A stretch of 64,000 nt of DNA, taken from assembly GCA_947174415.1 (NCBI GenBank), contig CAMWIW010000003.1, forward strand, positions 62,001 through 126,000, given 5' to 3'. The DNA comes from an uncultured Clostridia bacterium. Its GTDB lineage: Bacteria; Bacillota; Clostridia; Christensenellales; Borkfalkiaceae. Positions 16,826 to 25,418 of this stretch are shown here, one piece after another; the stretch's first letter is position 1, and the number at the start of each line of letters is the position of its first letter. Under the pieces are notes generated by a model. It made no database searches. It saw nothing but the letters and a program-made list of their open reading frames with translations, and was not told where the DNA came from. The position numbers and the translations under genes were made by a program.

Positions 16826-18595
16826 ATGGTAAAAACTTTACTTAAAAGCGTAAGGGAATATAAAGTACCGTCAATCCTTTGTCCTTTCGTAATGATAGGC
16901 GAAGCGGTGATGGAAATTTTAATCCCGTTTTTAATGACTTACATTGTCGGACAGTTGCAGGAGCTTGCGGAACACGGCACACCCATAAACGTAACCGAAC
17001 TGATCGTTTGTGCAGTGCTTATGGTCGTCTGCGCGCTGTTTGCGCTGTTCTGCGGAGTATGGGGCGGCAGACTTGCCGCAAAGGCAAGCTGCGGGTTTGC
17101 GCACAATTTAAGGGAAGATATGTACAACAATCTTCAAACCTATTCGTTCGCAAATATCGATAACTATTCAACCTCGAGCCTTATAACCCGTATTACTACG
17201 GACGTTACAAACGTTCAGAACGCATATCAGATGTGCATAAGAATGTTGGTGCGCGCGCCCGTTCTGTTTATCGCGTCAATTATTATGACCTCTTTCATAG
17301 AGCCTATGATGGCGCTCATATTCGGCTGCGCGGCAATTTTCCTTGCATTAATAGTATGCCTGTGTATGTTTAAGGTTATCCCTTATTTCAGAACGATGTT
17401 TAAAAAGTACGACGGTCTGAACTCTGTCGTGCAGGAAGATCTGACTGCGATCCGCGTGGTAAAATCCTACGTAAGGGAGAATAAAGAGATAGACAAAATG
17501 GCTTACGCCACAGACGAAGTATATAAGTACTCCGTAAAGGCTGAAAGAATTCTTACCGTAATGATGCCTTGCGTAACTCTTACGCTGTTTATCGTCAACA
17601 TTCTTATATTGACGCTCGGCTCTAATATGTATCTCGGCAACTTCAAAGGTTGGGGAGCGGGCATCGAACCGAAACAGATACAGACGCTTATTCAATACTC
17701 TGCGCAGATACTTTCTGGCGTTATAATGGTTGCAATGAGTCTTAACTTCGTGTTCCTTTCAAAGGGAAGTATGGACAGAATTTGCGAGGTACTGAACGAA
17801 AAAACCACCTTGCCTAAACCCGAAAATCCCGTTAACGAGGTAAAAGACGGCTCGATAGAGTTTGAAAACGTCGAGTTTGCGTATTCTCAAAAGGCCGACG
17901 AAAAAGTTTTAAGCGGAATTAATCTTAAAATCGAACAGGGTGAAATGGTCGGCGTAATAGGTGCGACGGGCTCGGGCAAAACCTCGCTCGTTTCCCTCGT
18001 TCCGAGGCTTTACGACGCAACCCAAGGCTCGGTAAGGGTTGGCGGCGTAGACGTAAGAAATTACGATTTGAACACACTGCGCAACAAGGTAGCAATGGTT
18101 CTTCAAAAGAACGTGTTATTCTCGGGCACGGTTGCCGAAAACCTCAGATGGGGCGACGAAAACGCAACAGACGAAGAACTGCGTTTTGCCGCAAGGCAAG
18201 CTTGCGCCGAAGAATTTATAGACGCTCTCCCCGGCGGCTATGAATACGATTTAGGTCAGGGCGGCGTCAATGTCTCCGGTGGACAGAAACAGCGTCTTTG
18301 CATAGCGCGCGCACTGCTCAAAAAACCTAACGTAATTATTTTCGACGACTCAACTTCGGCGGTCGATACAAAGACTGACTCGCAAATAAGGGAAGCACTT
18401 AGAAAGTACGCTCCCGAAACGACTAAAATTATAATAGCCCAGCGTATCGCATCCGTTCAGGACGCAGATAAAATAATCGTTATGGACGAGGGCAAGATAG
18501 TCGGCGTAGGCACGCACGACGAGCTTATGAAGACGAGCGAAATTTACCGTGAAGTTTACGAATCTCAGGTTAAAGGAGGTGAAGAGAATGGCTAA
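16826..18595 (+). CDS. ABC exporter half-transporter, degenerate ATP site subunit
   Basis: Type IV (MdlA/BmrC-like) ABC exporter: a six-helix membrane domain (about 1-310) and an ATPase domain (about 345-575). Walker A is GATGSGKT, signature VSGGQ and Walker B IIFDDSTSAVD. The position after the Walker B aspartate, normally catalytic Glu, is Asp, as in the degenerate subunit of heterodimeric exporters such as TM287/288 or BmrCD. The partner gene overlaps by 8 nt and has the intact Glu. Substrate cannot be predicted; drugs, peptides or lipids are all possible. Confidence 0.85.
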   Translation: MVKTLLKSVREYKVPSILCPFVMIGEAVMEILIPFLMTYIVGQLQELAEHGTPINVTELIVCAVLMVVCALFALFCGVWGGRLAAKASCGFAHNLREDMYNNLQTYSFANIDNYSTSSLITRITTDVTNVQNAYQMCIRMLVRAPVLFIASIIMTSFIEPMMALIFGCAAIFLALIVCLCMFKVIPYFRTMFKKYDGLNSVVQEDLTAIRVVKSYVRENKEIDKMAYATDEVYKYSVKAERILTVMMPCVTLTLFIVNILILTLGSNMYLGNFKGWGAGIEPKQIQTLIQYSAQILSGVIMVAMSLNFVFLSKGSMDRICEVLNEKTTLPKPENPVNEVKDGSIEFENVEFAYSQKADEKVLSGINLKIEQGEMVGVIGATGSGKTSLVSLVPRLYDATQGSVRVGGVDVRNYDLNTLRNKVAMVLQKNVLFSGTVAENLRWGDENATDEELRFAARQACAEEFIDALPGGYEYDLGQGGVNVSGGQKQRLCIARALLKKPNVIIFDDSTSAVDTKTDSQIREALRKYAPETTKIIIAQRIASVQDADKIIVMDEGKIVGVGTHDELMKTSEIYREVYESQVKGGEENG

Positions 18596-20513
18596 CGCAA
18601 TGGGAACGGGTCGCGGACCTGTCGGAAGCGGGAAACGCGCTAAAACACCTATGAAGACCCTGAAAAGGCTTATAATTTACGCATTTTCAAAAAATAAACT
18701 TGCCACGTGTTTCGTCGTTTTCTTCGTTCTTCTTTCCTCGGTTGCCAACGTTTTGGCGGCTTCGAGGGTTTCGGAAATAATTCAGGTGCTTCTTGACGGA
18801 AAAGACGTCAATTTATGGGACAGTGTTTATCCCAACATTATAGCAATGGGTTGCATCTACTTCGTCGGCGCTGCGGCGTCTATGGCGTATAACCTCATAA
18901 TGATGTACATTGCGCAGGGCACGTTGAAGAAAATGAGAATAGAAATGTTTTCAAAAATGCAGCGTTTGCCCTTGAAATATTTCGATACTCACACTCACGG
19001 CGACTTAATGAGCCTTTACACCAATGACGTCGATACGATGCGCCAGCTATTGACGCAGACTATCCCGCAACTTATTTCTTCGGTGATAACGCTCATTGCG
19101 GTTTTCGTGTTTATGCTTCTTTTCAGCGTAACCTTGCTTATTGTCGTTCTTGCGGTACTCGTTGCGGTAATTTTTGCAACTAAATTTATTGCAGGCAGGT
19201 CGGCTAAATACTACGTTACCCACCAGAAAGCTCTCGGCAAACTGAACGGCTACGTTGAAGAAATGACCGAAGGTCAGAAAGTAATAAAGGTTTTCTGTCA
19301 CGAGCAAAAAGCGCGTGAAGACTTCAAAAAACTCAACGACGACCTCAACGAGGCGGGCAGAGTTGCAAACTCTTACGCATTCATTTTAGGGCCTGTAAAC
19401 AACAACCTCGGCTACGTTTCCTACGTTTTGGTTGCGCTTATCGGCGTAATTATGATGTATTGCGTGGGAGAAACGGGACTTCTTTCCATTTATTGTTCGG
19501 TAATGAAGGCAGACGTTGCTAACAGGGTTGCCGTAATTGCGGGTATGCTGGTTTCGTTCCTTATGTATTCCCGTCAGTTCAATATGCCCGTTCAAATGGT
19601 TTCCCAACAGCTTGCGGCAATAGTAATGGCGCTTGCAGGCGCAGAACGAATTTTCGAAATGGTTGACACCGAGCCCGAAGATAATGGCGGGGAAGTTACG
19701 ATAACTTACGGTGAAATGGAAGAGGGCAAATGGGCGTGGAAAAAGCCCAATCCCGACGGCACTTTCGATTATATCCCGCTTAAAGGCGATATACGGTTCG
19801 AAAACGTAGTTTTCGGTTACACAGACGAAAAGGTCATTTTAAAGAATATCAGTCTTTACGCAAAGCCCGGTCAGAAGATTGCGTTCGTCGGCTCGACGGG
19901 CGCAGGCAAGACCACTATAACCAACCTTATTAACCGTTTTTACGATATTCAGTCAGGCTCGATAACCTACGACGGACTTGACATCAAATCCATAAAGAAA
20001 GACGATTTAAGAAAAAGTTTGGGCGTGGTTTTGCAGGATACGCACCTTTTCACGGGTACAGTTATGGAAAATATCCGCTACGGCAGACTTGACGCTACAG
20101 ACGAAGAGTGCATAAACGCTGCGCGCCTTGCAAACGCCCACTCGTTTATAAAGCATTTGCCCGAACAGTACGACACAATGATTACGGGCGACGGCGCAAA
20201 CCTTTCGCAGGGTCAAAGACAGCTTTTAGCCATTGCTCGCGCTATGGTTTCTGAGTGCCCGGTGCTTATCTTGGACGAAGCAACTTCGTCAATCGATACG
20301 AGGACGGAAAAGCTTATCGAGCAAGGTATGGATAAACTTATGGAGGGCAGAACCGTGTTCGTAATCGCCCACAGACTTTCTACCGTTCGCAACAGCCACG
20401 CTATAATGGTCTTGGAGCAAGGCGAAATAATCGAGCGCGGCACTCACGACCAGCTTATCGCACAAAAGGGCAAGTATTATCAGCTCTATACGGGCGCATT
20501 CGAATTAGATTAA
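18588..20513 (+). CDS. ABC exporter half-transporter, catalytic ATP site subunit
   Basis: Partner of the upstream half-transporter. I start at ATG 18588, which follows AAAGGAGGTG and overlaps the previous gene by 8 nt (ATGGCTAA), giving 641 residues. It has a basic, Gly-rich N-terminus, six membrane helices (about 40-330), an insert before the nucleotide-binding domain (about 380-410, EGKWAWKKPNPDG), Walker A GSTGAGKT, signature LSQGQRQ and Walker B LILDEATSSID with the catalytic Glu intact. The pair therefore has one consensus and one degenerate ATP site. A terminator follows directly. Confidence 0.87.
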   Translation: MANAMGTGRGPVGSGKRAKTPMKTLKRLIIYAFSKNKLATCFVVFFVLLSSVANVLAASRVSEIIQVLLDGKDVNLWDSVYPNIIAMGCIYFVGAAASMAYNLIMMYIAQGTLKKMRIEMFSKMQRLPLKYFDTHTHGDLMSLYTNDVDTMRQLLTQTIPQLISSVITLIAVFVFMLLFSVTLLIVVLAVLVAVIFATKFIAGRSAKYYVTHQKALGKLNGYVEEMTEGQKVIKVFCHEQKAREDFKKLNDDLNEAGRVANSYAFILGPVNNNLGYVSYVLVALIGVIMMYCVGETGLLSIYCSVMKADVANRVAVIAGMLVSFLMYSRQFNMPVQMVSQQLAAIVMALAGAERIFEMVDTEPEDNGGEVTITYGEMEEGKWAWKKPNPDGTFDYIPLKGDIRFENVVFGYTDEKVILKNISLYAKPGQKIAFVGSTGAGKTTITNLINRFYDIQSGSITYDGLDIKSIKKDDLRKSLGVVLQDTHLFTGTVMENIRYGRLDATDEECINAARLANAHSFIKHLPEQYDTMITGDGANLSQGQRQLLAIARAMVSECPVLILDEATSSIDTRTEKLIEQGMDKLMEGRTVFVIAHRLSTVRNSHAIMVLEQGEIIERGTHDQLIAQKGKYYQLYTGAFELD

Positions 20514-20520
20514 AACACAA

Positions 20521-20560
20521 AGCCGTCGCCGGTATTAATTCACGCGACGGCTTAAATTTT
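20521..20560 (+). terminator. Intrinsic terminator after the ABC exporter operon
   Basis: AGCCGTCGC (20521-20529) pairs with GCGACGGCT (20544-20552), 14-nt loop, then TAAATTTT. Confidence 0.8.
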
Positions 20561-20643
20561 GCGAAAAATAGGGACAAACAGTAAAACATAGTACAAACTG
20601 TCGGAAACATATGCTATAAAACCGAGATTTAGAGGTGTAGCAT

Positions 20644-21342
20644 ATGTTTTTCGATTTTTTAAGTCTGTTATTCGATAAAATATTTTTCTTCACGGGAATG
20701 GTGCAGGATAAGGGCACTTTCCCCAAACCCCTTTCCCCTGAAGAAGAGAAAAAGTATCTTGCGCTTGCCCGTCAGGGCGACGCCGAAGCAAAGGAAGTTT
20801 TAATTCGCCACAATATGCGTCTTGTTGCGCATATCGTCAAAAAATACGTAGGCTCTGCCGAAACCGACGATCTTTTATCCGTAGGTTCGATAGGGCTTAT
20901 AAAAGCAATAAACACCTATCAGGACGGCAAGGGAACTCAGCTCGCTACTTACACCGCACGGTGTATAGAAAACGAAATATTAATGCTTCTCCGCTCGGGC
21001 AAAAAACACAAAAACAACGTTTCGTTAACCGACCCCGTCGGCACGGATAAGGACGGAAACGAGCTTACGTTAATCGACCTGTTATCAGAAAAAGAGGACA
21101 GCGTTTTCGCGCAGGTTGAAAAAAATATTCAGCGCGAAAAATTCGTTGTCATTTTAAAAAAGTTCTTAACTGAAAGGGAATTTACCATTCTCTCGATGCG
21201 TTACGGCTTAGAGGACGGAGCGGCGCTTCCTCAGCGCGAGGTTGCGCAGAAGCTCGGAATTTCCCGTTCGTACATATCGAGAATTGAAAAGCGCGCAATA
21301 GAAAAGGCGCGCGAACATCTCACTAAGGACGATTTTTATTAA
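20644..21342 (+). CDS. sigK: RNA polymerase sporulation sigma factor SigK
   Basis: Late mother-cell sigma factor. It has the short hydrophobic pro-sequence (FFDFLSLLFDKIFFFTG) typical of pro-SigK, the linker FPKPLSPEEEKKYL, region 2 (NMRLVAHIVKKY, LATYTARCIENEIL) and region 4 (ISRSYISRIEKRA). At 232 residues the gene is full length and uninterrupted, so no skin element splits it in this genome. The start has GAGGTG upstream. A CATATGCTA at 20608-20616 fits the SigK -10 pattern CATANNNTA, which would allow autoregulation, but no convincing -35 was found. The presence of sigK supports a spore-forming ancestry. Confidence 0.92.
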   Translation: MFFDFLSLLFDKIFFFTGMVQDKGTFPKPLSPEEEKKYLALARQGDAEAKEVLIRHNMRLVAHIVKKYVGSAETDDLLSVGSIGLIKAINTYQDGKGTQLATYTARCIENEILMLLRSGKKHKNNVSLTDPVGTDKDGNELTLIDLLSEKEDSVFAQVEKNIQREKFVVILKKFLTEREFTILSMRYGLEDGAALPQREVAQKLGISRSYISRIEKRAIEKAREHLTKDDFY

Positions 21343-21404
21343 TTCGCTGTATTTAATTGCAAAAATCGGCAATCGGTGGTAAAATAGCCCAAAGGAGCTA
21401 TTTT

Positions 21405-22595
21405 ATGACTAACGTAATGGATACCCTCCGCGCGAGGGGGTTTGTTAAGCAGACCGTTTATGAAGAAGATTTATATAAGCTTTTAGGCGAAGAAAGTGTA
21501 AGGTTTTACATCGGTTTCGACCCCACGGCAGACAGCTTGCACGTGGGACACTTTATGCAACTGATAGCAATGAAGCATATGCAGGACGCGGGACACCGCC
21601 CTATAATTTTAATAGGCGGCGGCACGGCAATGGTCGGCGACCCTACCGGTAAAACCGATATGCGCAAGATGATGACCCGCGAAACTATTGACTACCACGT
21701 TGAGTGCTTTAAAAAGCAAATGTCAAAGTTTATCAGCTTTGAGGGCAAGAACGCTGCGATTATCGTTAATAACGCAGATTGGCTTTTAAAACTGAACTAT
21801 CTCGATTTTATCCGCGATATAGGCGTTCATTTTTCAGTGAACGAAATGCTCCGCGCAAAGTGCTTTGAAACGCGTCTGGAACGCGGACTTTCATTCCTTG
21901 AATTCAATTATATGCCAATGCAGGGCTATGATTTTCTGCACTTGTTTAAAAATTACGGTTGCGTTTTGGAACTTGGCGGCGACGACCAGTGGTCGAATAT
22001 TCTTGCGGGCGCAAATCTTATCCGCGTAAAAGAGAAGAAGCCCGCCTACGCAATGACCTTCACACTTTTGACTACAAGCGAAGGCAAGAAGATGGGTAAG
22101 ACCGAAAAAGGCGCTGTCTGGCTTGACGAAAATAAGACAAGCCCTTACGAGTTCTATCAGTATTGGCGCAACATAGCTGACAGCGACGTAGAAAAGTGCT
22201 TGAAACTATTGACGTTCCTTCCGCTTGAAGAAATTACAGAGCTTGTAAAATATAACGACGAGCGCATAAACGCCGCAAAAGAAATTCTTGCTTTAGAGCT
22301 TACAAAACTCGTCCACGGCGAAGAGAAGGCGGCGAAGGCTCAATCGATGGCTAAGGCTGCATTCGGTGGCGGCGGCGAACTCCCTGAAAAGACTGTTTCG
22401 GTTGAAAATCCCACTGTAATAAACGTCCTCGTGGCGACAGGCATTTGCGCAAGCAACGGCGAGGCGCGCAGGCTTATTCAGCAAGGCGGGGTAGCCTTAA
22501 ACGACGATAAGGTTACCGATATCAACACACCCGTTAAAGACGGCGATATTATCCATAAAGGTAAAAAAGTCCACGTCAAAATTAACTTAAAATAG
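21405..22595 (+). CDS. tyrS: Tyrosyl-tRNA synthetase
   Basis: Class I synthetase that charges tRNA-Tyr. I start at ATG 21405 (AAAGGAG at 21391-21397), giving 397 residues. The HIGH motif is HVGH in [13 protein letters not shown], the KMSKS loop reads KMGKT, and GDPTGKT and GGDDQWSN are conserved. An S4 RNA-binding domain occupies about 330-397. No T-box leader is visible in the 62 nt between sigK and this gene, which is unusual for a Firmicutes tyrS; it is probably transcribed from upstream. Confidence 0.93.
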   Translation: MTNVMDTLRARGFVKQTVYEEDLYKLLGEESVRFYIGFDPTADSLHVGHFMQLIAMKHMQDAGHRPIILIGGGTAMVGDPTGKTDMRKMMTRETIDYHVECFKKQMSKFISFEGKNAAIIVNNADWLLKLNYLDFIRDIGVHFSVNEMLRAKCFETRLERGLSFLEFNYMPMQGYDFLHLFKNYGCVLELGGDDQWSNILAGANLIRVKEKKPAYAMTFTLLTTSEGKKMGKTEKGAVWLDENKTSPYEFYQYWRNIADSDVEKCLKLLTFLPLEEITELVKYNDERINAAKEILALELTKLVHGEEKAAKAQSMAKAAFGGGGELPEKTVSVENPTVINVLVATGICASNGEARRLIQQGGVALNDDKVTDINTPVKDGDIIHKGKKVHVKINLK

Positions 22596-22596
22596 C

Positions 22597-22634
22597 GATA
22601 GACCCCCATATATGCTTTAATTAACGAGTTTATG
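22597..22634 (+). repeat. Dispersed repeat copy A (tyrS-yigZ gap)
   Basis: GATAGACCCCCATATATGC followed by TTTAATTAACGAG, beginning 2 nt after the tyrS stop and running into the start of the next gene. It is one of seven related copies in the window (others at 23444, 25720, 45152, 46494, 49055 and 52822). Confidence 0.85.
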
Positions 22635-23264
22635 CTTGAAAAATATATGTCCGTAGCGGGTGAAACGCACACGGAAAAAATCATTGAAAAATCAAAGTTT
22701 ATAACGACCTCGCGCCACGTTGAAAGTGAAGATGAGGCGAAGGGATTTATCGCGGAAATTTCCAAAAGATATTCTGATGCAACCCATAACTGTTACGCCT
22801 ATATCAGTGATAAGCTTAGCAATTTTCTCCGCTTTTCCGACGACGGCGAACCGCAGGGAACGGCAGGTATGCCTATTTTGGAAGTAATAAAGTCCAAACG
22901 CCTTGCCGAAGTTGCAGTTATCGTAACACGCTATTTCGGCGGGATAAAACTTGGTGCGGGCGGACTGCTTCGCGCGTATTCAGGTTGTGCTGCGGAAAAT
23001 CTCGATTCCGCACAAAAGGTTTTGTACGAAACCTGCTCGGAAATAAAGATTGTTATAGAGTATTCACTCGTTGATACTGCTTTGCGATATTTCGGCGAAG
23101 CTTGCGCTGATATATTAAATACAGAGTATTTAAACGAAGTTATTTTCACCGTAGCCGTTAAAAAGGCGGAAGAGGAAGGTTTTATTTCGGCGTTAATAAA
23201 TCGCTTAAACGGCAAAGTAAAAACCGAAAAGTTGAGGGAATATTTCTTCCCGTTTAAGATTTAA
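22632..23264 (+). CDS. YigZ/IMPACT family protein
   Basis: Two-domain protein of the UPF0029/IMPACT family (E. coli YigZ, B. subtilis YvyE), about 205-215 residues. The N-terminal motif KSKFITTSRHVESEDEAKGFI, the family hallmark around DDGEPQGTAG-PIL and the stretch RYFGGIKLGAGGLLRAYSG are all present; a YigZ_C ferredoxin-like domain follows (about 135-205). Its cellular role is unsettled; eukaryotic IMPACT acts on translation control. The start ATG lies at the edge of repeat copy A and has only a weak ribosome-binding site, so the inner ATG at 22647 is possible. Confidence 0.85.
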   Translation: MLEKYMSVAGETHTEKIIEKSKFITTSRHVESEDEAKGFIAEISKRYSDATHNCYAYISDKLSNFLRFSDDGEPQGTAGMPILEVIKSKRLAEVAVIVTRYFGGIKLGAGGLLRAYSGCAAENLDSAQKVLYETCSEIKIVIEYSLVDTALRYFGEACADILNTEYLNEVIFTVAVKKAEEEGFISALINRLNGKVKTEKLREYFFPFKI

Positions 23265-23300
23265 AAAGCACGACTTTTAAAGCCGTGCTTTTTTATTTTT
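23263..23300. terminator. Bidirectional terminator between yigZ and the EFR1-type gene
   Basis: AAAAAGCACG (23263-23272) pairs with CGTGCTTTTT (23284-23293). It is followed by T on the plus strand and by T on the minus strand, so it can stop both convergent genes. Confidence 0.85.
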
Positions 23301-24051
23301 CTTCAAAGTAATATTGCGTATAAAATTTTTTGCCCATAACGGTTATTGCTTGTTTCGGACAATGGCTGAAACAGCGGTAACAAGCCGTACAACGGTCTTT
23401 AAAAACTACTTTATTATCTTCTATAGAAATATTTTTCATAGGGCATAGACCCCCACATATGCCACAACTAACGCATTTTTTACTGTCAACACTAACGGTT
23501 TTGCAATAGTTTAGCGGCTTATTGTAGAAATATAGCCTTTGTCCGAAAAGTCCAGCTAATCGGTGCAAAAAACTTAGCCCGTTTTTTGGATATTTACCGT
23601 TTTTAATTTTTTTCGCTGTAAGCCGTATTTTTTCTTCCGTAGCTGAAATAATTTCTGCATTTTCTTTTTCGGATTTTTTTAACAATTTATTGTCGCCTAT
23701 ACAGTCCGGCATCTTCAAGTGCAGCCCGCCAATAATTTCTGCACCGTATTTTTTCAAAATCCGCGCAGAGCAACCCGCGCCGTCTCCGCTGAATAACCCC
23801 ATAGTGCAAATTATAAAAACTTTCTTGCCATTAAATACTTTTCCGTAGTTATCTAAAAATTCTCTGACAATTTTCGGTATATTTGAAAAATAAACGGGAT
23901 ACCCCAAAACAATTTCTTCGCTTTCCGATATAGCGGGAACGGCGGTTTCGTCTTCGATGGATAAACTTTTTGCTCCGCTTTCAAGTTCGCTTAAAAGCAT
24001 GTCAACGCAATGTTTCGTATTTCCCGTACCGCTGAAATAAATTCCTATCAT
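23293..24051 (-). CDS. EFR1-type flavodoxin-ferredoxin fusion protein
   Basis: An N-terminal flavodoxin-like domain (GIYFSGTGNTKHC binds FMN phosphate; GYPVYFSNIPKIVREFL) is joined to a C-terminal pair of 4Fe-4S motifs, CVSCGICGGLCP and CTACYRCFSHCP. This is the EFR1 family layout of small cytoplasmic electron carriers. I start at ATG 24051, just before the conserved GIYFSGTGNT. A perfect promoter (24061-24089) ends 9 nt upstream with no ribosome-binding site, so the mRNA should be leaderless. The first 4Fe-4S motif is encoded by sequence matching the dispersed repeat (copy E). Confidence 0.85.
   Translation of the reverse strand: MIGIYFSGTGNTKHCVDMLLSELESGAKSLSIEDETAVPAISESEEIVLGYPVYFSNIPKIVREFLDNYGKVFNGKKVFIICTMGLFSGDGAGCSARILKKYGAEIIGGLHLKMPDCIGDNKLLKKSEKENAEIISATEEKIRLTAKKIKNGKYPKNGLSFLHRLAGLFGQRLYFYNKPLNYCKTVSVDSKKCVSCGICGGLCPMKNISIEDNKVVFKDRCTACYRCFSHCPKQAITVMGKKFYTQYYFEEK
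23444..23480 (+). repeat. Dispersed repeat copy E, inside a coding sequence
   Basis: CATAGACCCCCACATATGCC followed by ACAACTAACGCATTTT aligns with intergenic copy C at roughly 32 of 37 positions. Here it is antisense to the EFR1-type gene and encodes VSCGICGGLCP of the first 4Fe-4S motif. Confidence 0.75.
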
Positions 24052-24060
24052 ATTAACTAA

Positions 24061-24089
24061 ATTATACCTTTGCCTGCGCTGCGTGTCAA
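24061..24089 (-). promoter_or_regulatory. Promoter of the EFR1-type gene (leaderless)
   Basis: On the minus strand TTGACA (24089-24084), 17-nt spacer, TATAAT (24066-24061). The start codon ATG ends the next 12 nt, so transcription should begin within about 3 nt of it. Confidence 0.85.
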
Positions 24090-24098
24090 CTGCGGGAA

Positions 24099-24127
24099 TT
24101 GACAAAAAGCAGTGCTAATGATAAAAT
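24099..24127 (+). promoter_or_regulatory. Promoter of recX (leaderless)
   Basis: TTGACA (24099-24104), 17-nt spacer, TAAAAT (24122-24127). The recX ATG at 24134 lies exactly where transcription should start. It is divergent from, and 10 nt away from, the EFR1 promoter. Confidence 0.8.
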
Positions 24128-24133
24128 AGTCAT

Positions 24134-24751
24134 ATGGCAGAAATTACTTCTATTGAACCCCAAAAAAAAGATCCTAAACGCTGTAACGTTTACGTTGACG
24201 GCAGATTTTATTGCGGAATTAAGCTCGAAGTTGCTATAAAATACCATCTTAAAGCGGGTATGCAGATTGAAAAGTCGCAGCTTGACGAAATTCAGCTTGA
24301 AACCGAAAAAAGTCAGGCTTTGGATAAAGCGTTGACCCATATTTCCGCAACTATGAAAACTAAGAAGCAAATTTGCGACTTTCTTGTTAAAAAGGGGTAT
24401 ACGGAAGCCGTTCAATCATATGTATTAGAACGGCTCGAATACTATAAATTCGTTGACGATTACGCTTACTGCCGCGCCTACGTCAACAGTGTTACGGGAA
24501 AGGGTAAACGCGCTTTGGAGGCTGACCTTATCAAGCGCGGTGCTGAAAGACGCGCCATAGAAGAAGTCTTGGAAGAGGTAGAAGAGGACGACTGCGAAGC
24601 CTTGACCGTTGTGCAGAAGTATATGCGTGGAAAAGAATTCTCAAAGGAAAACTTATACAAGGGCTTTAAGTATTTGCTGTCTAAAGGGTTTGGCTACGAT
24701 ACTGCAAAATCCGCTCTTGACAAATTAGGTGGCGACGATGAAGATTATTGA
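24134..24751 (+). CDS. recX: RecX family regulatory protein
   Basis: RecX modulates RecA filaments. It is all-alpha, with three tandem three-helix repeats: ALTHISATMKTKKQICDFLVKKGY, the family signature YKFVDDYAYCRAYV, and RGAERRAIEEVLEEV. At 205 residues it is of normal Firmicutes length. recA is not in this window. It heads a compact group with birA (overlap 14 nt) and nnr (overlap 1 nt). Confidence 0.85.
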   Translation: MAEITSIEPQKKDPKRCNVYVDGRFYCGIKLEVAIKYHLKAGMQIEKSQLDEIQLETEKSQALDKALTHISATMKTKKQICDFLVKKGYTEAVQSYVLERLEYYKFVDDYAYCRAYVNSVTGKGKRALEADLIKRGAERRAIEEVLEEVEEDDCEALTVVQKYMRGKEFSKENLYKGFKYLLSKGFGYDTAKSALDKLGGDDEDY

Positions 24752-25418
24752 ACTTGAAGAAGTCAACTCCACTAACGAATACTGCAAAATTAACGATAAC
24801 GGTGAGGATTTGTGCGTTTTTGCAAAAAGGCAGACGGCAGGCAAAGGTACAAAAGGCAGAAGCTTTATCTCACTAGAAGGCGGGTTATTCGTTTCTGTTA
24901 TGCGGCACTATAAGAATTTTTCCGCCGAAAGCGCATTTAAAATCATGGTTAACGGTTGCGTTACCGTATGTAGAACGCTTGAAAATTTCGGACTTTCGCC
25001 CGTTATCCGTTGGGCGAACGACGTGCTCGTGTGCGGTAAAAAAATCTGCGGAACGCTGATTGAAAATACCTTTTCAAGAGGATTGATAACTCGGTCTATT
25101 GTCGGAATAGGAATAAACGTCAACAATGAAATTTCTCCGGAAATAGAAAAAATTGCAATCTCAATGCAACAAACTGCGGGTAAGCCGTTTGATTTAAGCG
25201 AGGTAAAAAAATCTTTTTTAAACAGTCTTAAAAAGGATTATACGATAGAAGATTATAAAAAATATATTAACTGGTTCGGTCAGAGCGTAACGTTAAAAAC
25301 CGAAGAGGAAGAAAGGGTGGTTACGGCGTTAGATATAACCGAAAACGGCAGACTTTTAGTCGATTGGTGCGGGAATATGCTTGAAATAAGCGCTGCGGAG
25401 GTATCTTTAAGGCTGTAA
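24738..25418 (+). CDS. birA: Biotin-[acetyl-CoA-carboxylase] ligase, no HTH domain
   Basis: Attaches biotin to carrier domains through biotinyl-5'-AMP. I start at ATG 24738 with AGGTGG upstream (226 residues). Motifs: EVNSTNEYCK, the adenylate loop AGKGTKGRSF (the usual GRGRxGR is altered), RWANDVLVCGKKICGTLIE (the KWPND block) and a small C-terminal domain. There is no DNA-binding N-terminus, so it is a pure ligase and not a biotin repressor. Confidence 0.85.
   Translation: MKIIELEEVNSTNEYCKINDNGEDLCVFAKRQTAGKGTKGRSFISLEGGLFVSVMRHYKNFSAESAFKIMVNGCVTVCRTLENFGLSPVIRWANDVLVCGKKICGTLIENTFSRGLITRSIVGIGINVNNEISPEIEKIAISMQQTAGKPFDLSEVKKSFLNSLKKDYTIEDYKKYINWFGQSVTLKTEEEERVVTALDITENGRLLVDWCGNMLEISAAEVSLRL

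Noticed and set aside
20586..20616. SigK-type promoter upstream of sigK (CATATGCTA)
   Set aside because: The -10 pattern fits but no -35 at the right distance was found, so it is mentioned only in the sigK entry.
21343..21404. T-box leader for tyrS
   Set aside because: The gap is only 62 nt and has no T-box core or specifier loop.
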